Source: Leucaena leucocephala
Lineage: Eukaryota; Streptophyta; Magnoliopsida; Fabales; Fabaceae
Assembly (NCBI GenBank): GCA_037074615.1
Contig: CM073552.1
Coordinates: 20,622,019 to 20,686,018, forward strand
Direction of reading: 5' to 3'
DNA: 64,000 bases
Made by a program: the position numbers and the translations under genes. This document shows positions 34,250-44,371 of the stretch, one piece after another; positions within the stretch are counted from its first letter, which is position 1; each line of letters begins with the position of its first letter. The notes under the pieces were generated by a model. It ran no database searches, was not told the origin of the DNA, and saw nothing but the letters and a program-made list of their open reading frames with translations.

Positions 34250-36598
34250 TTTTACTTAGTCAAAAAGAAAAAGAAAAATCATTGCATAGACAATTATCAC
34301 GCTGAATTGCCTTTCACAATATTGTGAGTGGGTCAATGGGTAATAATGTTTGTTAAAAACAAAAAGAGGAAGTGTAATGATGCCCTTTATGCTTACTATG
34401 CATATATGGTAGTTACAAAAACTTTAGGATGTCAAAAAATTCTTAAATTTAATGAACAATTCATTGGGGAGGAAAGGAATTGAAAACTTTCATTATATTA
34501 AATATACGAATTAACTAGAAAATTAGTATTTCTTAATTAATTTTTCATTAGAAATATTTAACAATTAACCACCACGAATAATATATATTCTGCTGAAAAT
34601 AATAGTGGTTTAGTACTCCTGTTATTGTATCTGAACTAATAAGTGCTACAAAAAGTAATCAGGAAGTATCAAACAATGTCATAAAAAAAAGGAAGTAATC
34701 AGGTGATTGAATTAAATTTTATTAAAACTTTTAAATATTTTATTTCATTTCCGACTTATAAAATATCTTTATTGAGAATTTTTTTTTATTAAAAATTTGA
34801 AACATGATAAAGAAGACGGCTAGACTTGTCCAATTCCAATTTTGTCATTTCGTGTCGAAGGATATTTTGGTATTGACTTTACTCCAATTGTGGGTAATAA
34901 AGAACAAAAAAAAAATATTCCAATCGACCACACTAAACTATTTCATATGAATAATTCAATAAACTTTCTTATAAAATAAGAGAAGATGAAGAAGTTAAAG
35001 AAGAGAAGAAATAACAAGATGAGAGATTCAAATGGGGAACAAGAAAGTATTCCTTATATGCTTATAAGCTCACTTGTACAAATGACTTGTGCATGGCCAT
35101 TATTTATAGGCTAAGCATAAGATTGTAAAAGAATAAAGATAAATATAATTACATAAAGGAAGGAATCCTAAGAAGAATTTCAAGAAATAGGAATGAAGGA
35201 TCTAAGAGATAGGAAAGAAAGATCCTATGAAGGATCCAAGAGATAGGAAGGAAGGATCCTAAAAAAAATCTTAAGAAGTAGGAGTTATATGGACATTCAT
35301 ATAAGTAAAAAATATTTATAACAAAACTAAGTTAGTGCATAATTATTATGCCTAGGGTAAGGATGGAATGATAATGGTGTTGTGGAGGTGATTCCCATAT
35401 ACATTGTGGAGACAAGTCTTGTCAAGACAAAGTGCCATCTTTATATCAAATGGTACAAAAGCTTGCATTCATTTCTCATAGAAATAATATGTACAGCCAT
35501 TAAGAACGAAGAGACCACAAGCAAAGTATTATTAAGATGTCTAGTAATCATAAAGGGTAAATTAGTAAATAAAATTTATTTTAATATAAATTTTAATTTA
35601 TAAATATATTTTTAGATTCTATTTATTTTTTAATTTTGATTAGTATTTAAGTTATGAAATTAAGATACAGAATCTAAAATTTTAAATATGTTTCTATCCA
35701 TTTAAAAGAAATCAAAATAAATTAGTTTTAATAAATGTGATGAACAATCAACGATTGAGTAATTATTATGTTATATAGAGGTATTTTAGTCAAATAAAAA
35801 AATAACTTTCAAATTTAATGATCAACTAATGATTTGGGTGGATAAAAATAGAATATCAAATATAAAAGTTACAGAGGCATGTGTCACATATGATTTAATT
35901 TTAAAAGATGTTTATATGAGTTTTAAAAATAGAGTAAAGGTCTATGTGATTAAGGGTTTAAGGAAAAATTGACAAGTGTTAGAGTATTTTACTAGATAAT
36001 TTGTAAAATGGCTAAAGTGTAAATTTTGTCCCTGAAGTTTTCACTAAAGAGCACTGGTTATCAAAAAAAAAAATTTGGAGCAATGTCCCCCAGAACTTTA
36101 TATTTAGTAGCAATGTCGTCCTACCATTTACTAAGATTAATTTTGACTATTAATTGACTAATTTTTGCTAAAATGACGTGTCCATGTGACATCCACGTTA
36201 CTATTTTTTCTCAAATTTTTAAGCGAGAAAAAACTGGAAAAAAAAGATCACTCATCTTCAATGTCTAATGCCCGGTGGTCACAGCTTCAACCATGGAAGT
36301 TTTTAAAATCTTTTCTGGAAATTTCCCTACAACACCACAACAAAAATAAGAAGGGCATGGAGCAGAATCAATATCTAATGACAAAATCAAATCCAGTAAC
36401 TTATAGCAAAGAGGCTTTCCCTCTTGGTTTTACTATGTCCCTATCTCAGTTTTAAAGAACCGAGTCCACCATTGATAGAACCTGAACCATAAACTAATAT
36501 ACAAATAAATAAAAATCTGATGTAGGAAAAAAGACATTGAAGTAAATTTCCATATCTATGGATGAAGGAACAGAGGTGATAAAGACTGAGATCTACGA
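34250..36598. other. Intergenic DNA of copy B
   Basis: Aligns with copy A 15,400-22,070. It contains a further ~370-bp copy-B-specific stretch at 34,965-35,335 with GATCCAAGAGATAGGAAG-type repeats. Copy B lacks about 60 bp around the point where copy A received its copia element. No gene seen. Confidence 0.55.
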
Positions 36599-36603
36599 CA
36601 CCA

Positions 36604-38204
36604 TGATAACCGTCGTTTTTAATTATCAAACAAAACTAAGCTAACCAATAGTAAAGCGGAGGCTAACCTAGGTCGACTCACAAGGAACCTTAGATGGATG
36701 CTAAGTTCCCTAATCAATCTAATGAACTACAAGGTAACAGAGTAACAGATGAGTTTGGTGATTGTTTGTTCAGACTAAACACTGAATGTAAATTCTATAC
36801 TATTGTTTTTGGGTTTTTAGTTTATGAAGATGGTGAAATGAATGAATGACAAGTGTGTTCCCTTGGAGATTACCTTACCTTCATGATCCACAGAATATCA
36901 AGAGTTAATCAGTTGAATTAGAAAATGTTAACTAACAACTCGCTAGCTAAATCTCAATTAAAGCTACAACTTGCAGACATTTAATAGAGAATAGGCACCA
37001 TTCAACTCAGAGATAGTAGAATATAAATAAAATAGAATCTCTTCAATTAATCCCAGCAATGTTCAACTCGATAAAAGATGATAATTAATCAGAGGTTCAT
37101 TAATGCAGAAATAAGAAATCCAACTCGGTTCCCTACTTCTTTGTCATCTACTACTCTAATTGCATCAGTAACTACAGAATTAATTACATCAACTCGATAC
37201 AATCAAATCTGTATTAAAGATACAATGATACTCCCTGTTTTGGCTCAAGGATTCTGGTTTGGTGTCATCTCCAAGAGAGCACAACAGCTTAGCCTTACAT
37301 TGCTATCTGAACTTCAGTACAGCAAGAAGCATAGCAGCAGTCATTGTGGAAATGGAAGAAGGGGTGGAGATGAAATGAATGTGCAAGGCTTTCCTCTGGT
37401 TCTATTGACTAGAACAGAGGAAAGCCTGCAGAATGAGCAATGGAAATGGAGATGTGTGAGTGAACTGATGTGGAATGGAATGGTATATCGGATCTCGTTG
37501 TGGTATGGAGTGTGTAGTATTTATGGGATGAGAGAAGTGTGGAGAGTGATCTGTCTTTCTGCGTGGATGTATGGGGTCTCAGAATGTATGTCCCAACGTG
37601 CTGTCCAGCAGAAGCATGGGTATGGAAGGTGTGAGCTGTGGTATGGGTGATCTGCTGTATGTCTCCTCTCTTCTTTAGTCTACTTGCTTCTGTTTAGCAC
37701 ATGTCAATTCTGTTTATAGCACATGCTCCCCACTTGCTATCAGTAACTTGCTTATTCTGTTCAGATGGAGTATGTTGATTTGTGAACAGTGCTAGACGCG
37801 TGAATAGTATCCCTTTATGTGCTAGCTCATGTAATTCATCACCTTCTATCATTTGCTGATTGATCACAGAATGTTAGTCGTGACGGTAAATATTTCAGGT
37901 CGTGACTACTTTTTACAGAGAACGCTTCTTTGCTGCTTGAACGCATGGTCGCGACTTTGAGTACATATGGTCGCGACGGAATTTCACAGAGATGCTCTTT
38001 TTGCTGTTTGATTGCTGTATTGACCTGAAATGGGCATTTATATATTATTTATACAATTAAGCACTAAAATCACATCATTTAAATTTCCACTTGTCCAATT
38101 TCATATTATTAACTAATTTGCTCAATTTAGTAGTAAATGTGGATAAGAATCAATAATAAACTCTCTTTTAACATATTAAAATCAATACAAATATGAGTTT
38201 ATCA
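36604..38204 (-). repeat. 3' LTR of the gypsy element
   Basis: 1,601 bp. Contains a strong hairpin (37,386-37,427) and two pairs of GTCGYGAC palindromes (37,877-37,977). Confidence 0.95.
37386..37427. other. Long perfect-stem hairpin in the 3' LTR
   Basis: AGGCTTTCCTCTGGTTCTA (37,386-37,404), a five-base loop TTGAC, then TAGAACAGAGGAAAGCCT. The arms pair over 18 bp with a single bulged G. The same bases occur in the other LTR at 43,472-43,513. Confidence 0.9.
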
Positions 38205-39975
38205 ACTCCCCCACACTTAGCTTTTGCACTCCGATCAAAATTATGGATCAAAACTGAATTTAAAACATACATGTTCAACAAATTTGGCAAAACAGATTTA
38301 GCATGAGTACTTGTAATTATCAATCTTTCCCTTCAATTAGCAACAATCCAAAGTAATCTCATATCAATCAAAGAATATAACTCATGCAATTCAATTATAG
38401 TAAGCAGCTAGGTTGAGATTTCCTTACAAGGTATAGTGTTTCACTCCCTCTCTTATCAAGGTAATTTCACTCAACCATCTATCTTAGGCTTCCCATAGGC
38501 TTGTAACCATCCTACATCTCTACCACTAGATGCCACAAGGATTGTGAATCAAAGGGTCTTTTATTAGGGTTGTAATGTTGGAAAGGCTACATGATGAAAT
38601 GGAAATGTATGTCAATGATTAATGAAATACTGCGCACAATCCAAGTTCAAATGCTTCTGCAGAAAATATCAAGTTACAAACTATCTTCCTTTAATACAAG
38701 TTGAATACACTTTTTGCATCTGGTTTCTTTTCTTTCTTCTTTCTTTCTCTTTTCTTTATACTTCCCTTTTCTTTTCTTTGTATTTTTCCTTTATTTTCAT
38801 TTTCTTGAACCAGATAACAAATGTAGTAAAGTTCAGAGATTCAACAAGTAATTTGCAACTTAGCAATCATTCACAATCAAAGACTTATTGCAATAGCAAC
38901 TATTTTGCACAGTTTATTAATCAAGGATGGAAAAGAAAGTGAAGGTCTAAAAGGGGTAAAGCAAAGGATTTAATATTTATGTGGTTTATGTTTGGTCAAG
39001 ATGGTTTTGAAAGAAATGCCCTTATCATTTTCACAATTCCATAAACCTAATGTGGTTTAGAATTAAGGATTGAGACAAGTTCTGCAAAGTTCCTAAATTA
39101 GATGGTGTCACACAATGTAAAGGGATATATGTTGATGCTTCCATCTGGCTTACTCATCCTAATCAGCTCACATGACTAGATTGCATGAATTTTAAACAAA
39201 ATACATGAGATTAATCATTCATGATGCACAATTTCCAGTAGTGAATTAATAAAACAAACAACTAATACTTCATCAAACCTGCCAATGTTTAAAATTTATA
39301 TGTTCAAAGTTCAATTTAGATCCATGACAGCTAATTTCAAATGACCAAGTAACAACCAGAACGCAATAGAAGGAATTTTTCAGCAAAAGATAGATGTTAG
39401 TCGCGACAAAAATGGACATATGGTCGCGACTGTTTTATACAGAGAAGATGGGTCACGACATCAATTGATATTGGTCACGAAGTAAATTGACAGAGAGCTC
39501 CAGTCGCGACAAAGATAAGCATATACCACGACTAAACATCACAGATGGGTAAAAATCAGAAAGATTTGAACTTATGGTCGCGACAAATATAATCATTGGT
39601 CGCGACTACTACTCATAGAGGAGAAATTTTGACAATTTGAGCACATTAGTCGCGACTTAAAAGGCATGGGGCGCGACCATAATACAAAATCACAGCAAAT
39701 ATCTTATTTTTATTCACCCATCAGTTCATCCTCCCCCATACTTAAATTCTACATTGTCCACAATGTGAAGAAGTAATGAACCCATGCAAAGGCAGCAGTA
39801 ATGATCATGACAACACTAAACCAAAATCTTTGATTTATTCATGGGATTATTTATCTACCCTACTGACTTGGTCTCTCCCCCACACTTAATCAACAATTAT
39901 AGCTCAAATATATGGTAAAACTAATGAAAGCAGACTATTGTAGGTGGGGAAACAAGGAAGGAGACAACCTGAATG
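38205..39975. other. 3' non-coding region of the gypsy element
   Basis: No coding sequence. Contains a pyrimidine-rich tract (38,716-38,805), extra polypurine-like motifs (CTCCCCCATACTTAA near 39,730 and CTCCCCCACACTTAATC near 39,873) besides the one at the LTR, and the palindrome array at 39,400-39,697. Confidence 0.7.
39400..39697. repeat. Phased array of paired GTCGCGAC palindromes
   Basis: Five pairs of GTCGCGAC or a one- to three-base variant start at 39,400/39,423, 39,452/39,474, 39,503/39,525, 39,577/39,599 and 39,649/39,670. Spacing inside a pair is always 21-23 bases. Most pairs are followed by ACAGAG or a close variant. Pair-to-pair steps are 51-52 or 72-74 bases. Two more pairs with 22-base spacing lie in each LTR. 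Confidence 0.9.
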
Positions 39976-42590
39976 TTATGGGGGTTTGAAATTCTCCTTG
40001 AACAGCTTCATTGGGTTGCCATTGACCTGTAATGCTGTATCATCTGCTTCAGTATGCTTTGTTGGTATAGCCTTTACCCATCTTGAGAGATAATCCACAG
40101 CTAGTAGAATATAGGCATAGCCAACAGATAGTGGAAATGGTCTTGTTGTTGTAACTGTTGTATTATCCATCCCTGCAGTGAAGTTTTCAACAACTATGTC
40201 TTTTCCTGCAAATTTATCATGTTGGTTCTTTCCAAAGCCTTCATTCAAAGGGTTAGTAGCAGAAAAAGACATTTCAGGTTCAAGCATATCACTCTTAAGC
40301 TTATCAGAATCTTGCAGCAATAATTGTTCCTCTTTAGTCTCTTCTTTATATGCTTCAATTGCACTTAAACCTATCAGTGAGTGATCCTGATGTGGATGTC
40401 TATACATGTTAAACTGAATTATGTGCCCACCAAATTCTATTTTAATAATTCCCTTTTTCATGCAAATCATGGTATTAGCTGTCTTCATGAATGGCCTTCC
40501 TAGAATAAGAGTACTAGCATCAAGGGACTTATCTGCCATATCCAAACATAAAAGTCCACAAGAAAAACAAGGTCCTTAACTTGAACTAAAATATCTTCGA
40601 AGATTCCCTTAGGCCTTATAATACTCTTATTAGCCAATTGAGCTAACACCTTAGTTGGTTTGATCAAATTCATATTTAAAGCATGATAAACTGAACTAGG
40701 CATCACATTAATAGCAGCACCTAAGTCTAATAATGCTCTAGAAACAGTTATCTTACCAATTGTGCAGGGGATGGAAAATGCACCTGGATCCTTGCACTTC
40801 TCTGGAAATTGAACTCTGAAAAGTGCTGAAGCTTTTGGTCCTAATTGCACCAGTTCATTAGGTTTGTCTCTTTTTCTGTGGTTGCAACTTTCCCTCAAAC
40901 ACTTTGCATATTCAGGCACTTTCTGCTCCTTCTCTAGCATAGGCACATTAATATCCATCTTGCTGAAAGAATTAATGACTTCATTGTTCTGTGCCTCCAA
41001 GATTACTTTGCTTCTTATGAGTTCTTTTTGGACAAGTAAATCTTTCAGGTGTCCTTCATTTTCAGCTAAATGAGTTTCTTCCTGCTTGAACTCAATTTCT
41101 TTATTGCATAGCTGTCCACCATCTTTAGAGTCTTGTGCAAAATCAATGTGACTTTTTGCAACTTCTTCCTTCTCAGGGGATTTTGCTTCCTCCTTGCTTT
41201 CAGACTTCTCAGTGCTACTTATTAGACTGCTAGAATCAGTGTCTACCTCTTCTTCATCTTCATTTGCAGCATCAGCTACTTGCTCCCCAACTTGCTCTTC
41301 ACCTTGCAGATTTACAGCATTCACAGTTTTGGGGTTAATAACTGTATTTGAAGGTAGATCTCCACTGATCCTTGCCTGAACATCAGTTACTGAATTAGCT
41401 AGTTGTGATACATAGCTATTTATGTTTGAGATGTTGGTGTCCCACTGTTCAATTCTGTTCTCCAAAGTAGTAAGTCTAGAGTTGGACTTTGCTTGGTTGC
41501 TCTCCACTGTAGATCTTAAATCCTTGAAGTTAGAGCAGAAGTTTGTGTTGATGGAATTTATTTTTGAATTCATCGTAGTAATGCTTTTGAGTATCTCAGA
41601 AATTCCATCATCCTCTGTAGCAGTAGATACTTCTATTGCTCTAGAGGATTCATCCATTTGCTTATCATTGTTGAATCTGTTTTGACCGGCAGCTCCACCT
41701 CCATCTCTCCATCTGAAATTAGGATGATCTCTCCATCCTTCATTGTATGTGTTGGAGTATGGATTCTTTTGTGGATACTGGTTGGATCTGCCTTGGTATA
41801 TGGCTGAGACTTCCTCAAATGTGAAGGACAATTGGCACTGGTATGCATTGTGGAAGACATAGCTGACAGCTAGGAGCAACTAGAGCTTGAGAGTATGGGT
41901 TTTGAACATGTGAATTGCTCAATTGTGCAGTTAGATTGTTGATCTGAGCATTCATAGCAGCAACTTGAGAGGATAGAGCATTGTGATTTTGAGAAGACCT
42001 TGCAGAAACCTCATGCACATGTCTAGTATCATATCCTCCATACTGCTGGTCATTGTGTGCTATCTTCTCAATCAAGCTCCATGCTTCATCAGGTGTCAAA
42101 TCATCAATGGAACCTCTAGCAGCTGCATCCAAATTCTTTCTGCATGCATGGCGCAACCCTGAATGAAAATACTGCACCAAATGTTCTATTGGAATCTGAT
42201 GATATGGACATCTAGCCAGCAACTCTTGAAATCTGCTCCAAAACTCATAGAATGACTCTTCAGCATATTGTTTTGCAGCAAAGATTTCCTTCCTTAATGC
42301 AGCAGTCTTTGATGAAGGAAAAATCTCTCCAAGAAGGCACTTCTTACGTTGTTCCAGGATTGTAGAGCTTGAGGTGCATGATGTGGCAGCATATAGAACC
42401 ATTCTTTTGCCTTTCCTTCCAGTGTGAAATGAAAGACTTGTCCCTGCACAGCATCCATGTCAGCTCCTACAGGCTTCATAGTTGAGCAAACCCATTGCAT
42501 AGTCTGCAAATGCTTGAAAGGATCCTCACCTGCCAATCCATAGAACTTTGGTAAGTTACTTAGTAAGGGACCTTTCAACTCAAAGTTCAC
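39976..42590 (-). pseudogene. Gypsy gag-protease with integrase scrap, frameshifted
   Basis: Gag reads FHFTLEGKAKEWFYMLP, then after a frame change FYEFWSRFQELLARCPYHQI and LVQYFHSGLRHACRKNLDA, typical of Athila/Tat gag. A long linker follows with acidic and coiled-coil-like segments. The protease-like domain shows FSIPCTIGKITVSRALLDLG, then AAINVMPSSVYHAL, where the catalytic D is present within LDLG and the usual S/T is A. After another frame change come ILGRPFMKTANTMICM and then directly YILLAVDYLSRWVKAIP, the integrase core start. The intervening reverse transcriptase and RNase H are deleted, near 40,130. Confidence 0.9.
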
Positions 42591-42689
42591 AGAAAAACTA
42601 AAACAACTAACTACTCTTTATATTTTTTAGGCCCAGGAGATTGCTTAGGAAACCTTAACAAGTAAGGCTCCCCGGTAACGGCGCCATTT

Positions 42690-44290
42690 TGATAACCGTC
42701 GTTTTTAATTATCAAACAAAACTAAGCTAACCAATAGTAAAGCGGAGGCTAACCTAGTTCGACTCACAAGGAACCTTAGATGGATGCTAAGTTCCCTAAT
42801 CAATCTAATGAACTACAAGGTAACAGAGTAACAGATGAGTTTGGTGATTGTTTGTTCGGACTAAACACTGAATGTAAATTCTATACTATTGTTTTTGGGT
42901 TTTTAGTTTATGAAGATGGTGAAATGAATGAATGACAAGTGTGTTCCCTTGGAGATTACCTTACCTTCATGATCCATAGAATATCAAGAGTTAATCAGTT
43001 GAATTAGAAAATGTTAACTAACAACTCGCTAGCTAAATCTCAATTAAAGCTACAACTCGCAGACATTTAATAGAGAATAGGCACCATTCAACTCAGAGAT
43101 AGTAGAATATAAATAAAATAGAATCTCTTCAATTAATCCCAGCAATGTTCAACTCGATCAAAGATGATAATTAATCAGAGGTTCATTAATGCAGAAATAA
43201 GAAATCCAACTCGGTTCCCTACTTCTTTGTCATCTACTACTCTAATTGTATCAGTAACTACAGAATTAATTACATCAACTCGATACAATCAAATCTGCAT
43301 TAAAGATACAATGATACTCCCTGTTTTGGCTCAAGGATTCTGGTTTGGTGTCATCTCCAAGAGAGCACAACAACTTAGCCTTACATTGCTATCTGAACTT
43401 CAGTACAGCAAGAAGCATAGTAGTAGTCATTGTGGAAATGGAAGAAGGGGTGGAGATGAAATGAATGTGCAAGGCTTTCCTCTGGTTCTATTGACTAGAA
43501 CAGAGGAAAGCCTGCAGAATGAGCAATGGAAATGGAGATGCATGAGTGAACTGATGTGGAATGGAATGGTATATCGGATCTCGTTGTGGTATGGAGTGTG
43601 TAGTATTTATGGGATGAGAGAAGTGTGGAGAGTGATCTGTCTTTCTGTGTGGATGTATGGGGTCTCAGAATGTATGTCCCAACTTGCTGTCCAGCAGAAG
43701 CATGGGTATGGAAGGTGTGAGCTGTGGTATGGGTGATCTGCTGTATGTCTCCTCTCTTCTTTAGTCCACTTGCTTCTGTTTAGCACATGTCAATTCTGTT
43801 TATAGCACATGCTCCCTACTTGCTATCAGTAACTTGCTTATTCTGTTCAGATGGAGTATGCTGATTTGTGAACAGTGCTAGATGCGTGAACAATATCCCT
43901 TTATGTGCCAGCTCATGTAATTCATCACCTTCTATCATTTGCTGATTGATCACAGAATGTTAGTCGTGACGGTAAATATTTCAGGTCGTGACTACTTTTT
44001 ACAGAGAACGCTTCTTTGCTGCTTGAACGCATGGTCGCGACTTTGAGTACATATGGTCGCGACGGAATTTCACAGAGATGCTCTTTTTGCTGTTTGATTG
44101 CTGTGTTGACCTGAAATGGGCATTTATAAATTATTTATACAAATAAGCACTAGAATCACATCATTTAAATTCCCACTTGTTCAATTTCATATTATTAACT
44201 AATTTGCTCAATTTAGTAGTAAATGTGGATAAGAATCAATAATAAACTCTCTTTTAACATATTAAAATCAGTACAAATATGAGTTTATCA
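42690..44290 (-). repeat. 5' LTR of the gypsy element
   Basis: 1,601 bp, the same length as its partner. The primer-binding site adjoins it. Palindrome pairs lie at about 43,963-44,063. Confidence 0.95.
43472..43513. other. Long perfect-stem hairpin in the 5' LTR
   Basis: Same arms and loop as at 37,386-37,427, with no substitution in either arm although the LTRs differ elsewhere. Confidence 0.9.
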
Positions 44291-44371
44291 CACCACAGCG
44301 GCATTGGCATCTGCATCAGCATCGTTCGATTTTACCTTAGCTCTCGTTGTCGAAATTAGACTGGCTAAAGA

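Larger units (their letters stand above)
36604..44290 (-). mobile_element. Athila-like Ty3/gypsy LTR element, deletion derivative
   Basis: Two 1,601-bp LTRs (36,604-38,204 and 42,690-44,290) are flanked by the 5-bp target duplication CACCA (36,599-36,603 and 44,291-44,295). In element orientation (minus) the LTR starts TGATAAACTC and ends CGGTTATCA. A TGGCGCCGTTACCGGGGAGC primer-binding site follows at about 42,663-42,685. A polypurine tract (AAGTGTGGGGGAGT) adjoins the other LTR at 38,205. Coding content is gag, protease and a scrap of integrase; reverse transcriptase and RNase H are absent. By eye the LTRs differ at about 28 positions, mostly transitions. Copy A retains the empty site. Confidence 0.96.

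Noticed and set aside
36604..44290. Interpreting the repeated GTCGCGAC sites as a CRISPR array
   Set aside because: Repeats are 8-bp palindromes at 22-base steps inside a plant LTR element. There are no long direct repeats, unique spacers or cas genes.
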